A stretch of DNA of 64,000 nucleotides from Agrypnia vestita. Its lineage: Eukaryota; Arthropoda; Insecta; Trichoptera; Phryganeidae. This document shows, piece by piece, positions 42,800-55,299 of the stretch. The notes beneath the pieces were generated by a model, which saw nothing but the letters and a program-made list of their open reading frames with translations, searched no databases and had not been told where the DNA came from. Numbering within the stretch: the stretch's first letter is position 1; the number at the start of each line of letters is the position of its first letter. Position numbers and translations under genes: made by a program. Where the stretch lies: NCBI GenBank assembly GCA_016648135.1, contig JADDOH010002064.1, positions 1 to 64,000 of the forward strand. The letters run 5' to 3'.

Positions 42800-43735
42800 T
42801 GGAAGATTTTTAATCATAGTTAAAGAATCGAGTTGAGCCCACAAAGTCAATAGAATAAGTCAAAACGGTGCTTAACTATTAATCGGAGTTGTTAAATGGT
42901 GAAAATTATTAATTGATTAATTAAAACTTTAATCATGAGCTTTCCTTTTGCTGTGTATGTTCAAAGTAATTTTAGCTCTCAAATTTCTACTCTGACGCTT
43001 TTAATTTCGTTAAACAACTTTGTGATTGATTGAATTTTCAACTTGATTGAATTATAGATAAAGTAAAGTAGAACGCTAAGTGAAAGAATATTTAGAACTT
43101 TTGAAACTTTTTGAAAAACTGTTGATATACCCGACGATGCTTCGAGCTAGGATGTATAAAAACTACCACATAGTTTAATCATAGGAAGGGTTGTACAATA
43201 AATTACCAACGTTAATCGGTACTTGTGGTAGCAGGCCGAAAAGCGTGGATCAACCTAAGGAGAACAGTGAATCAGAAATTTAATTTTTAAAAATTAACGC
43301 GTCAGCATTTAAATATTTTTTTTGATTATTAAAATTGATGAATGATTATTGTATTTTTATCCGGAATACATCTTTCTACCAAATTTCAGAGCGATTTTTC
43401 GTCAGAAAGTGGGTTACATATTGATTATGAGATTCATCCCTATCCCCGATGGACATATACCCGAAACTGAATAAAAGCGCGTAAAAAGAACGATAGCTCA
43501 CTTTGTTTATAGGAGTGCATTCGTTGATCCCAATTTTCGATGACTTTATCGATTAAATAAGGCTTCATATCTTGTATGGCAGCATTTTATTATTAATTTA
43601 AAATCATCGAGTGTTTGTGGTATGTTTGAATAAACTATTGATTTCAAATAATCCTAAAAAATAATATTTTTCTTGAAGGTATGCAGTTTCATATTTTTGC
43701 GAACAGCGATAAAATAATTTAAAATAATGATTGAT
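42800..43735. other. No gene found
   Basis: AT-rich without recognised elements. Confidence 0.5.
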
Positions 43736-43739
43736 TAGG

Positions 43740-44265
43740 AGTATCATTCTTTAATGCTCTTCCCAATGAAATGAAGACGGAAAAAAATTATAGAAAATTC
43801 AAGACTAAATTGAAAAATCTTCTACAAAAAACCATCACAATAACGCAATGAAAAAATCTTATCAAAAACAGTCTATATATACTTTTAAATGTTATTACAA
43901 TACCTTCTTAATTATTAATTTTTATAACTTAATTTAATGTATCCTTGTGTATATCTTATTTACTTATTCTAATGTCTCACATTTTTGTATTCTTGTATTG
44001 TTTATATCTTACTTACTTAATTTAATGTCTTAATTTTTATAACTTAATCTAATGTTTCTTTTTCTATATCTTACTTATTTAATCTAATGTCTTACACTAA
44101 CGATTTCATTAATAATAGATATATACATGTATGACAATGCCCCCACTTTTAAACACGAGAATAAATTCTCATTTAAAAGTGGGTAAGCGTGTAATATAAA
44201 CATGTATTAATTAAATTATATTGAATACTCTTAAGATTGTACATTTACCAAATAAATTTAAAAAT
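43740..44265 (+). mobile_element. CR1/Jockey-like LINE 3' end with hairpin 3' UTR
   Basis: GVSFFNALPNEMKTEKNYRK then FKTKLKNLLQKTITITQ and stop (about 43740-43850) is the FxxLPxxxK...FKxxLKxxL end of CR1/Jockey-like ORF2. The 3' UTR repeats a TTAATCTAATGT-type 55-70-bp unit about four times and ends with the hairpin at 44142-44183 and A-rich DNA. Confidence 0.75.
44142..44183. repeat. 3' UTR hairpin of the LINE
   Basis: CCCACTTTTAAA and TTTAAAAGTGGG pair over 12 bp, with an inner GAGAA/TTCTC stem. It stands just before the A-rich end, where a retrotransposon's own reverse transcriptase usually binds. Confidence 0.75.
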
Positions 44266-44318
44266 AAAAAATAAAAATGAAAAAATTATTCAATATCACA
44301 TCGGCGGATTTCTGAGAA

Positions 44319-44785
44319 ATGTTGAGTGCACTCAAAAAAAAAATTGGAACGGATGGCAAATATTATGATATAAATTTTTACAGATGCCTGAGGATTGGCG
44401 AGGTTAAATATATTTTGCGTAGGGTCCTAAAGAGTAACTACGCAACATTTGGTTCAGATTGGTCAAACGATGTAAGATTGTTAGAGAGACGGGCATGCAT
44501 AATTTTTTAACATTTCGTTCTCATGAAAAGTTAATGATATCTATCGTTATTATCCTTAAACACTCATATTTGAAACGTTATAAATATTTCACAGAAATAA
44601 ATATTGGACTTGAAGATATACTGAGAACTGGGAATTATCACGCCAAATTAGAGGCGTTTTTCTTGCAAACATTTTTTTTAATTACACAAGAATACTTTAC
44701 GAACACTCAAATAAATCAAAAGCCCGACAATTTATTGCCGACTTCAGAAATTCATTCCGGCGGTGAACAATTGTTTAAATAGAAG
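44319..44785 (+). other. Two overlapping unrecognised frames
   Basis: Frames 44319-44510 (63 codons) and 44459-44782 (107 codons) overlap and could be one frame broken by a shift. The composition is fairly protein-like (for example GDWxNDVRLLERRACIIF in the first), but no family was recognised. Confidence 0.25.
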
Positions 44786-45114
44786 CCACGGAATATCTAC
44801 CCATATCAGAGACGCAATATTTCATATCGTATTTTTGTCTCACAAATGAAGAAAATTTCTGTTTATTTTACTGGAATTTGTTTGCCCTGCATCGCCGCAA
44901 AAGCAGATCTCTAAATACACATGGAGGAAATACATCTCGAAAATATGCATACAAAATGACGCAGACTTTGGAGTCAAAAGAAGTCGACTATTTGTTCCAT
45001 GCTCTAAGGTAAACGCGTCGCAGTTTGTATGAAAACATTGCCATGAATATACATTATATGTCCTATAGCAAAGCGTATAGTAAATACGTTTTTAAAACAA
45101 TTTAAATAATATTT

Positions 45115-45465
45115 TTAGTGCAAAATCGTTCCACCGAATATTCCAGAGAAATTTGGCATAGTTGAGAATGATCCAGAAATGTAAAGAATACTTTGTAACA
45201 CTCCCGATCTAGCGAAATAGAGAAACACTTAGAAATGCCCAGAAGGCCCAAAGTGTTGATGTATGTATGCAAGGCGGCCGAGCAGGTATATAAGTCGCGG
45301 TGGGCGGCCGAGTAAAAACGACAATGGTGGCTTGTTGTTCCCCCCAAACTAAGCTAGGACAATCATCAACAGTTTTTAAAATAACACAGACTTTTCCTGG
45401 TCAACCAGTAACGAAGCTGCGAAAGCGAAACTTGTCAAGTATGTAGTCAACAAAAATAAAAATTC
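45115..45465 (+). mobile_element. LTR-like piece with TATA box
   Basis: GTATATAAGTCGCGG at 45290-45304 lies between two GGCGGCCGAG copies. A similar CGGCCGC layout on the minus strand is at 53720-53765. Upstream there are CCAGAAATG and TCCAGAGAA blocks like the LTR family. Ends not found. Confidence 0.4.
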
Positions 45466-45473
45466 AAACGCGG

Positions 45474-45475
<2 letters not shown>

Positions 45476-45525
<50 letters not shown>
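45476..45525. repeat. A-run plus TA microsatellite
   Basis: About 26 A followed by about 11 TA units. Confidence 0.95.
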
Positions 45526-46119
45526 CGTGGGGGTAGGTAAAGAGGTTAGAGCGACACACTCTTCTGTCTTCTGCTTTCTCGTCTAATCTGCTTTCTTACA
45601 TCTTTCTACCCAAGCTTGCCAATTTTTGAGGCTTCTAATAAGACTAAATTACAGTGCATGATTAACCTAATCATGACAAGATTTTTGCGCCCATCCTCTC
45701 TTTGTGGCGCTGCGCCGTCAACACTTTTGTCACTTCAGGACAGGCTTAGCCTTTTAGGTGAGGATTTGTGATTGTGAAGGAAGAGAAAGAAATGTGAGGA
45801 GAGAGAGAAGGGAGATCGGGGAGAGGGAGGAAGTATGCAGGATAATAATAAATGCAATAAAGTAATTCATTACCCTTAAAAAATGAGTTATAATAATTAT
45901 TAAAAGTAATTTATATTTAATTTATTTCTTCTTCTAAATTTTCTTTCTCTTATCTTTCCTATACATATCTTTCTCCTTTCGTATTTTTTTTGTATATTTT
46001 GTCTGAAATAATAAAAAAAAATTAAAAAAAAAATTTTTTTTACCATTTTTCCTCATTCATTCGCTCAATATTCCTAAACTACCTAAGCGACGCTTTTTTA
46101 ATTCTATACTACATGCTAA

Positions 46120-46435
46120 GATCAGTTTACATCATAAATAGATGTGCCACACATCGTCTAAAAACGTCAGTGTTGGTACCAAAATTCTATTGTGTGCCGC
46201 TAGTCTGGCTTCGGTTGACTCGTTTTTATCAGAAATTATTGAATTCAATGCAGCGTTCACCATATTCTCTAGAGAATACAAACACCCATCTTCTCTCAAT
46301 ATATTTCTCAGCCTTTCCCCTTTTATCGAACGCACTTCTCAAATACACAAATTTTACTATTTGCACTTAAGGTCTACAAGTATTTTATACTTCCTTCCCT
46401 CTCAAATACTATTACTTTTGACTTGTTAACATTCT
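46120..46435 (-). mobile_element. RTE-like LINE, region before the C-terminal end
   Basis: Minus-strand frames: a KVxxFE-like stretch, then SLENMVNAALNSIISDKNES, TEARLAAHNRILVPTLTF. The last part joins in sequence to what the copy at 1408 starts with (EAKLAVRNGVLVPTL), so it is the same family one step further upstream. The frame then decays. Confidence 0.75.
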
Positions 46436-46439
46436 TAAT

Positions 46440-47815
46440 AAGGTGACTTTAATGTTCTTTCTCGTATGTGTGGAGAAAGACTTTGATGTTCGGAATTTCA
46501 ATGAGACTCGTTCTCGGCTTCCAGTTATTTTATTGGCTTAGAAGTGACACTAGTTCGGTAGTAGTACAATAGAAGTAATGTTCACGACATGGTGGCTATG
46601 TAATGCGCCCGAAAAATGGCACCCCTTGCTTTATAACATTCGCTTTCTCTTTCTTTCCTGCCGTCTTTCATTCTCATTCATCAGATTATTGTCACTCAGA
46701 TATATTACTGTCACTTTTCTTGCATACGTCACACCTACATCCTAATAGACTCTGTATGTCTTGTTCACTATCTATAATATACTTTACGTTGACGAGTAAT
46801 GGCGAAAGGGCACAGTACTGATCAGTGATCGAATTACTACATAGCATACCGAATTACTAGATACCATATTAAATTGATTGGAAAATTAGATTGATGTGAT
46901 TACCTTTGTGAGTTCAACAGTGGCTAATTAACTCTGTGGTATTTAGCTGAGCCACAGGGTTTTCAAAATGGGACATTATTATTCAGCAGAGGTATCAATT
47001 GTTTTATTATTAATATAACAGAAGCTACTATTTTTTTATGGTCCAAAATGATCAAATCGGCAATGTTTTTTAAGGAATACAGGAGAAAAAACGTTCATTT
47101 TGTGATGTAATTTGTATTGCGACATGAAATATTATTAGACACAGTTAAGGGCTTGCTATATTTAGAAGGATGATATAATGTTAATGTTACCCTGAATGCT
47201 ATAATGGCCAACAGGAATTTATCATAAGCAGCGATACTAGTGGTTTATAATGGAGTTCTGGTGACAATTTAGATAAATGGAATCATCAAAACAGAAGTAT
47301 TCGATAAATCTGTCTGAAATTTTGACATGTCTCGTATGAAATATGGTGTTAAAAAATGATATACTGATTTGATGCCAATCACTCTATCATTAGTTAAACA
47401 CAGGTATCCCTTTACCATTTTAGATCGATATCTTATATTTGAAGACTCCATGGCAAGAAGTTTTTATCTAACATTTTTGACAAAAATGAGTTTTAAGCCG
47501 TCTAAACTAAATATTGTACGCTCTTTCCATTGGAAATAAGCTCAGAACTTTAAAATAATTAGAACATATTCAAATCAAAGGGATGAAAATGTTTACTACA
47601 CTTTTTCATAAAAATCAAATCAGTTACTGAGGGGAAGAACATGTTATCTTCAATAATAACATGTTCATGCCATCATTCTGAAATTAACACGTTTTTGCCT
47701 TTTAATTTGATTGAAATATTTATGGTTAACATAAATTTACTCTGGCAGTATTGTCATATATTTATTTTTATTTGAAAACTATTATAATATTTACTTGTAT
47801 ATTATTGTTCAATAT
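46440..47815. other. No gene found
   Basis: AT-rich; small frames only (60-72 codons). Confidence 0.45.
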
Positions 47816-47992
47816 TTAACTGTAATTTCAGATATTTTATACGCACCGTATGTATTACCGAGAAGCGAATCTCGACGTTTCGTTGGATACTTATCCAACG
47901 TCATCAGGAGGACGACCTTTACCCGCGAAGGTGGAGGTCGGACTGATTAGGTGCTGCTTTCTAGGGCGTAAATTGTATTTTAAGATGTACAA
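47815..47992 (-). repeat. Foldback family J, single full arm
   Basis: On the minus strand: CTC, CTGATGA (47901-47907), one extra C, an 8-bp stem GTTGGATA/TATCCAAC, GAAAC (47877-47881), GTC, GAG. The arm runs from the TTTACGCCCTAGAAAGCAGC end to the ATCTGAAATTACAG end, the same limits as the arm at 50688-50850. Confidence 0.8.
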
Positions 47993-48155
47993 ACTGCGGT
48001 TCAGATGGAATATAACGTTGGCGTTTTGATTTAAACCTGGTAGGGATGTTGATATTTTTTAAATGAGTGTACCTATATTTTTAATTTTTTAATTTTAATG
48101 GTTTCACGTTTTTTAAAATCATATCGGTTATTTTATTCATTTCCTAGAACATTGT

Positions 48156-48382
48156 ATGGTTTCCAATTTGAAAAAACCATTAAAATTTCGAAAAATCCAA
48201 AATTATACTATAATTATTAAAACATTTTAAACGAAAATTTGTTAGATCATTTTCATCATTGCAAAGTTTCACCTCGATTGGATCACGGGAAAAGGGTTAA
48301 AAATCGATCCAAAGTTTTTTCGACAGACAAGCAGACAAGCCGACAAGCAGACGCTACGAGTTAAAAGAAAGGGAGTAAAAAA
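48156..48382 (+). repeat. Family N dispersed repeat, copy 2
   Basis: Matches 21441-21690 closely and includes a small local duplication of GACAAGCAGACAAGCC (48322-48345). Confidence 0.75.
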
Positions 48383-48389
48383 ATACAAA

Positions 48390-50520
48390 TTCTGCATACA
48401 ATTTAGAATAACGAAAAAATGTGTTAAAAATAGTACGAGATATTTTATTTTATAGAAATTATAGTAAAGTTCAACATTTTTGTAAGTACTGATGGTTTGA
48501 ACAAATTTTGTCAGCTTTTCAAATTGATAAAATACGAAATAATCATTTTTGTCCTTTTTACTAGTTGACATATTTTTCCCTAAGGCTAGACGGACGCAGC
48601 GTTTATAGGTTTAGTGGTGTACATTGGTACATATGTTGTTATCAAACACTGCCAATCTCTGTCGGAGGCTGCGGAAAATGTGACGAGATATCTCGGAGAT
48701 AACCGGCGACACGTACAGAACAGTCCGCTAAGCCCAGGCGTCATAAAACTACTCGTTATCGCAGGTAGAAAAAATATTTATTTATTTTATTTTATTATTT
48801 TATAAACAAAGGTAAAAATTAAAAATAACTTTTAGTGTGACGTTAATTATCTACTTGTTGATATTTGGTGGATGCAATCGAAGTTATTTTATGAGAAATA
48901 AAAAAAAACTTTTTAATTAATACTATAATTTCCATCGGTTGTTGTCTGTCTGTTGGTTGGTTGAACTGTCTTCCACCTTTCTATAAGAAGCAATTTTACT
49001 TTAATGGAAATTAATTTCTTTAAAATAAAATTCCTGTTAGAATGAGTCTAATTTTCTTACCTGCGCTATTGTGTACAATTTTGTGGTATTTTTTTTTTCT
49101 TATTACATTATACATATGCCAAACTGTACAGCAGTTTTACGGCACAGAAAAGTTACCTGATTTAGTGATCAGAAGGACCAAGATCTGGAGATTAAGGTGG
49201 GTGCTTAATAACATCGAAATTCAATTCCTTGAGCTTACGTCAGGTCGCCATCGTCACGTGTGGTCGTTGACTGTCCTGGTGAAAAATTACACCCTTTCTT
49301 TTTGTCTACTTTCTGCAAGTATTGTTACACAGTGTCTATGTTTAAAAATATTATTATATCAATTATATATATATCATAAAAATATGATTACATCAAATTT
49401 ATCAAAATTACCGATAATTCGGTAATGGAATTTACCTATTTTTTTTACGGAAACCAGTTATGCATGCCTTAAATCAACACATAAATGAAATGAGACACCA
49501 CCTCACAGTAGCAATCTTTTGATTTTCTGACACTTTTATTACGACATTCTTTAGCCAATCGTATACCGCGCAATTTAGCGCACAATTGCTGTTTTTTAGA
49601 CACAAAAAAATCAACAAAAATCGCTAAGTAGTTGCAGTTTCTGTTTCTCAATATACAGACTTCAATAATTACTTGTATTTCAATAATTACATGTGATATA
49701 ATTCTATGAAAATAAGTAACGAAATTTACCGTCAGAAATGTACGCATATATTTATCAAATAAAACCATGGAAGCAATAACACTAAAGATATTGTATTTCA
49801 TATTTTCTTTCGAAATATATCAAAGAATATAAAAATACTCAATTTTAACACTTTTTATTTAAAAATAACACTTTTTAACAGATAAAAAACACAATTAATG
49901 CGCGGTTCGAAGACGACATTTCGAATGATTTATTGTTCGGTTCGCGCGGCAAATGAAGTTACTTGACAAATAGAACTCGTTCATTCATTCAAAAACTTGA
50001 GATATCATCAATGATAAGCTTTAAAAACCCATAAATGCAGGTAAAATAGGCCGAATTCGCATACGTGTCTAGGGAGCGCAGATTTGCGCTCCGGCACCCG
50101 ACCGGTTAAAAAGAACTGCTACCTAAAATTCTTCACCTTGACTACATTCGGCCTAAATATTTGAATTCGTTTGCTTCTTATTGTAATATTTTACATCTAT
50201 ACGTCATCAGCTTTACGGACCATTCAATTGAAAAGTATCTTGTATTTTTAAAATAAAATAGACTGCCATATTTTATGTCTTATTCATAACATAAAGCCCG
50301 TTTCACCAGGGAATATTTTCTCGCTATTCCGTTACTACGTATCTATTTCAATGGGCCAACTGTCTGTCTGTCAACATCTGATGTATAATTCAATTTTATT
50401 ATATAACATCAAATTCTTTACCTTTTTAACGCGCCGTCTATTTTTTTTCTTTTTTATCGTTATCATTGTTGTATTATCAAAATAATTCTCTTCAGAGTTA
50501 AGGTTGTTATTACGGTCGTT
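48390..50520. other. About 2.1 kb without a recognised gene
   Basis: Frames 49042-49425 (127 codons, first part very hydrophobic, middle TKIWRLRWVLNN) and 49469-49801 (110 codons, minus) have no recognised domain. They lie in different directions and show no promoter or splice logic. I leave them uncalled. Confidence 0.4.
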
Positions 50521-50523
50521 AGA

Positions 50524-50850
50524 CATATTTAACTGTAAATTCGGATATTTTATACGCACCGTATGTATTACCGAGAAGCGAATCTCGACGTTTCGTTCTC
50601 GCAGCAAAATCCGCCGACGTAACTAGTACATATTGCACACTGGCGACCTCTATTGTAGAAGAAAACACTCCACAACAAAGTGCATACAATTTACGCCCTA
50701 GAAAGCAGCACCTTTAATCAGTCCGACCTCCACCTCTGCGGGTAAAGGTCGTCCTCCTGATGACGTTGGATAAGTATCCAACGAAACGTCGAGATTCGCT
50801 TCTCGGTAATACACACGGTGAGTATAAAATATCCGAAATTACAGTTAAAT
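50524..50850. mobile_element. Foldback pair of family J, best hammerhead-like core
   Basis: The left arm (50524-50597, minus) is broken inside the hairpin. The right arm (50688-50850, plus) is complete: CTC (50754-50756), CTGATGA (50757-50763), an extra C, GTTGGATA and TATCCAAC stem (50765-50782), GAAAC (50783-50787), GTC (50788-50790), GAG (50791-50793). About 90 bp lie between the arms. No coding capacity. Confidence 0.8.
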
Positions 50851-51094
50851 AAAATTCTCTTCATTTGAACGTCAGTCACACTTTTAATCACATAACCCTC
50901 TTGCAATATTATTTAGAATATAATAATTTTGTAATAGTCTGGCACATTGTCGGAATGAGAAAAAATATCACATGTTTCATTTTTTCAAATGATTCAACTT
51001 AAATATAGTATAGAATAGGAGCCAGCGACCGCCAAAATTACGTTATAGTATCAAACCTGAAATATTTTCTGTAGATTTATACTATTGTAGGTAA

Positions 51095-51312
51095 GAAGGT
51101 TAGGATATTATGACATTTGAGTTAAGTGGATTTTGGCAAATAACAGGTAATACAGATGGGTACCAAAATCTGTAAGGAAAACATTGAAATATATGGTAAT
51201 ATTGTTAAATAATTGTTAAATAATATGAGTGTTTAGTATTGTACCTTTAATTTATTATATAATCTTCCAAAATCCCCCTAACTCAAATGTCATAATATTC
51301 GAAACTTCTTAT
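51095..51312. mobile_element. MITE family L
   Basis: AGGTTAGGATATTATGACAT (from 51098) and its inverse, ATGTCATAATATTCGAAAC (to 51312), bound about 215 bp of AT-rich non-coding DNA; the arms match over about 40 bp with few changes. An arm plus outer flank recurs inverted at 59440-59580. Confidence 0.65.
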
Positions 51313-51535
51313 ATAGCGTATACTCGAGCGCGCGATGCTGTTTTCGCATTTACACAAAAGTTATAATTGAAACTGTTTTTGCATGGAGTCCCTGGGACTA
51401 CCTACAAATTGAGGATTTAACTTCAAATTAAAAAATATATTAAAATTATTTTTCAAAATCAAAAGAAAATAATAAATAAACCTATTAATACAGTCTATAA
51501 GTCATCTTGTGACAGGTCGTGCGAGTGGAGGAGTT

Positions 51536-51622
51536 TGTGATGGAGGACTAGCGCAGTGATTAGATCCCTTATCGTCTAATCTCGCCGTGCTGGTGAGGCC
51601 GGGAAATCCTCAAGTCAATAAA
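51536..51622 (+). mobile_element. Possible SINE head relic
   Basis: GGAGGACTAGCGCAGTGATTA resembles an A-box region. The B box is worn (GCCGGGAAATCC). Weak. Confidence 0.3.
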
Positions 51623-51719
51623 TCTCAACCTTCAGAAAGACGTCATAAGAGCGAGTCTCGTTGAAATAATAAAAAAAACACACCGCAGGGAAGACGACAG
51701 AAAAATACAGAAGTACCTT

Positions 51720-52245
51720 GCGATTAATTAATTATTAAATGGACAAAGTCACTTAACACAAATTAAACGCTTTTTTTTTTAAATTACACTATCTCGTTGT
51801 ATGTCACTCGTATATTAACACTTTATTTAACATTCAGTTGAAAATTCCATCGAATTCTCACACGTATTAGTCACATTTATTTATTTCTCCACTAAGGTAA
51901 GTACACGCTTCCTTATTTCACTCGATATCTGTCGCTTCGTAATTTCACGACTGGGCACACCTGGTCATGTTGTCTCGTGACTTACTTCACACTGAACGAT
52001 CTGTCCAAATAAACGCCCCGGTATTTATACCAAACGATGTTTTTTTTAGAACTTCTTAGATTAGATTCTAGTGTTAAGGAGAATGTTTCCATCGCACCTA
52101 GGCTGTTCCAGGCATTTGTAGACGCTTCCCATATGTATGTATGTTGAAGATAGCCCTAGATTTCTGTAGACTTTTCGCGATGTTTCTATAGTGTTGTTCA
52201 AGTGACAGATTGCTAGGGATTCGGAGAGTGCGTTAATTATTTTTA
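51720..52245 (-). mobile_element. LTR-like relic
   Basis: CAAAGTCACTTAACACAAAT, the CATTCAGTTGAAAATTCCAT block, CTCGATATCTGTCGCTTCG, and on the minus strand a TGGTATAAATACC TATA region near 52020-52032 follow the order of the LTR at 39086-39627. The outer ends are not recognisable. Confidence 0.5.
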
Positions 52246-52395
52246 GCATCTTACAATATTTTTTTAATAAAATTAAAAATATTATACTTATTTAAATTTT
52301 ACAAATTCATATTTATAAATAAAATAATTAAAACTTTGTTTTAACCACTGTTAATCTTTATTTTTTAAATTAAATATTAAAATTTATATATATTT

Positions 52396-52640
52396 CTGGG
52401 GTGTAAAAGCAAAGGCAGCATTATTCAATAAAAATTTAATGCAGTCGTCGAGGATTACTAATTTATAATATACTGAATTCGAGATTTTGTAGGAAACATT
52501 GCCTATAAATTTATAGGAAACATGATTTCGAAAGCGATGATACCTATAATCAGTACGTTTTAAATTAGTAATTCTCGGTGACTGCATTCGGAAGGTTTTT
52601 ATATTTTTTTGGATATTGCTGCCTTTGCTTTTATACCCCA
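52396..52640. mobile_element. MITE family Q, full copy
   Basis: Ends TGGGGTGTAAAAGCAAAGGC and, inverted, TGGGGTATAAAAGCAAAGGC match over about 70 bp of arm. Core non-coding. The open minus-strand frame across it is a shadow. A partial copy is at 18400-18600. Confidence 0.8.
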
Positions 52641-53022
52641 CATATTATGTATTATGTTTTTCAAATAAGTAAGAGGCTACGCATCGTTTAAAAATTTAAA
52701 TAAAAATAAAACGTTTTTGAAAGATGTTTTTGAAAGATGTTCTTTAACAGCAATCGAATACAGAAAATATTCCTGAATCATTTAAAAACTCACATCGAGA
52801 GAATGAATAAAATTTTAGTACTGGGTACTTGAAGGTTCCCAGATTTTTGTAACTGTTCTGAAGATTATTGCAAAGCGTCTTACCTAGAACATTAGATTTG
52901 ACTATCAGTATTATTAGAAAATCAGGAATATTCTACTCCAAGTCGAGACACGTTAAATTTTGATGGTTACGGCAATTTTTCTGTGACAGCTAGTACCATT
53001 ACGAGTAAAATTATTGTTCAAC

Positions 53023-53330
53023 TAGCTTACGCGTAGATTTTTACTAACTTTTAGTCATATTTTATCAATTTGTGTATTAAAATTCACATAAAGATATATG
53101 TCGTCTTGGATTTTTTAATAGAACTTTTTGAGTTCTACAACTTCTCTATAGTAAGTATTTAAATATCTCTTACCGTTAAGGCAGCGTTCGTAAAAGAACC
53201 CTTTTATTTTAACGGGATAATATAAAGCCTATAACCACCCTGAAAATAAATCGGATGAGTTGTTTCGGAGATTACTTCCTACATCCAAACATACAAACTT
53301 TACCTCTTTACATATATGTATAAATTGCTG
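53023..53330 (+). mobile_element. Second copy of the ACTAGCT-type insect repeat
   Basis: TATATGTCGTCTTGGATTTT, CTTACCGTTAAGGCAGCGTT and CATACAAACTTTACCTCTTT match 18640-19012 in order. The first 15 bp are worn. Confidence 0.7.
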
Positions 53331-53599
53331 AAAATGATAGTGGAAGGTTTCCCAAGAGAATTGATCATATTTTAATTTTAAATTCAGTTATTAAACGACA
53401 AATTTTTGAAAGGATAATTAATTAATTCCTTAATTTATTTTAAGTACTCAGTAATTCCCTTTTAGAAGGAACATATATAAAGCCGTTTGTATCTACCAGT
53501 TTGATTGTCCGCAGGGCATGTAAATGAGAGGATTTAAAGTTTGGTGATGTATTCAAGGTGATTGGTTTCAAATTTACTCGATAAATAAGTAAGGTACTT

Positions 53600-53945
53600 T
53601 AATTTTAAATAATTAACACCACTAAGTGTTCAACTAGGTTGGTACAGTCGTGAATAATCACTTGATAAATCATTCGTTTCTGTGTCGAGTTTAAAGATCG
53701 CATTTTGTCAAAACGGAAAACTGCTCGCTCGGCCGCCAACGCGTCTAATATACTTGCGGCCGCCTAAGAATAAAACGTAGGCCAATAACCTACGTTTTAA
53801 GAATAGTCTTGATCCTTCTCTGCACTTTCGGGCGTTTCCTGACTTTTTAGATAGTGCTTGATTGATCGGGAGCGTTCCAAAGTATTCAAGACGGTCCAGG
53901 ATGCTTTTTGAATATGCAAGATTGTTCTGGAATGTTCGTTGGAAT
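53600..53945 (-). mobile_element. LTR-like relic with CGGCCGC block
   Basis: GATCGCATTTTGTCAAAACG, CGGCCGC pairs at 53735-53762, a hairpin AAAACGTAGG/CCTACGTTTT (53774-53800), and then TTCCAAAGTATTC-type blocks. The pattern is like 45115-45465 on the other strand. Confidence 0.35.
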
Positions 53946-53949
53946 GTTT

Positions 53950-55290
53950 TTTTACCTTTATAGTATTATCGCTCCATTAAGAATACTTAAGCACTTCTCA
54001 TTTACTACTACAAATACATATGTATGTGTCTCGTTCTTCCATGCTTCCATGTATTCAGAATATCTGAAGCTGTACATCATTCCAAAAATAACTTCCTCCA
54101 TTTCTCGGATACGTTATCACCGCAGAGTACAAAATATGCAAATAGTAACTAAACTGGGAGAGGGAAAAAGTCATATCGGAAGAATGGCTTCCCTCGCGTA
54201 TTCCTAAGACACATTTATACTGCAGTGCATTTTTGATGTGTAATATCTTTCCTTTCGTTTTCCTACAATCTGTGACAGTGAAAAGGACGGAAATGCGTAA
54301 CAAGAAATAAGACGCGCGTAATTTTATTTAACCAATGAGCGCGCGTGGAGCACGCGCAATGTACAAAAAATCATCGTTTATAAACAAATCAAAGTCCAGC
54401 ATGTGCCATAACAGTGAAGACGCACACTACCAGCCGTGCTTTTGATTATGTATATATGTTACGTGACTGTTGTCATGCGTGTGGGTGTTGTAACTGTGAT
54501 ATATTTTGGCTTATATATTCGAAACTATCTAACAAATCCTTTTTTTACATTAATGTAAACAATAACTACCCTTAATGATTTACATTCTGAAATTTTAAGT
54601 AATTTATGTTATTATTTTAAAATATTTATTCAATGTTTTCATACAATATGTATGGTGGCACAGTACCGCCACCTATGAAGATAAATAAAAATATATAATT
54701 GACCAAACGCATTTCTAGACAAAATGCGTATGTAGATATACGGTACCTACCTAGTGCGGCGAAATTCAATAATAAATAAATGCACAAACATTTTTTTACT
54801 TGCATATACTAATAAATAAATATACAGCTAATGGTTTATTTAATTTTTTTATAAAAATAACTAATCACCTCCCGGTAAAAAATCACCCAATTTCTACCAA
54901 AATTTCAGACTGCCAGGGTGGTGTGTTAAAAAAACCGCCCTTCAAAAGATACTGCTTCAGGATTTAATTAATTCGGACTTTCCGTAACTCTACCGCAGGT
55001 TGCATTCCGAGGTTTTGATAACAAAGGTTAATCTGAAGAATGTATTTTGGTTTTGAGCAAAACTGACATGCCTGTAATTTAATTTCAACTGCAAATTTTT
55101 TTGTTGCATTGTCTAACCTAGCGGTTAGGTCAAATTTTTGTACTTCATTTAGAACTTTTTCATATTAAATTTAAAAAGTAAGTAATCAAATTACATAGTG
55201 TAACCAATGACCATGTACTATTTTTTTCGAATCTGTACATATATCAATTTCAAATAAATTGATAAAGTTAAATTAAATTAAACTACTATA
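53950..55290. other. No gene found
   Basis: AT-rich apart from a GCGCGC-containing patch at 54313-54360. No coding signal. Confidence 0.45.
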
Positions 55291-55299
55291 TTCAGTGGA

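Noticed and set aside
45780..45850. Purine-rich tract as a regulatory element
   Set aside because: Simple GA-rich low complexity, no second feature to support a role.
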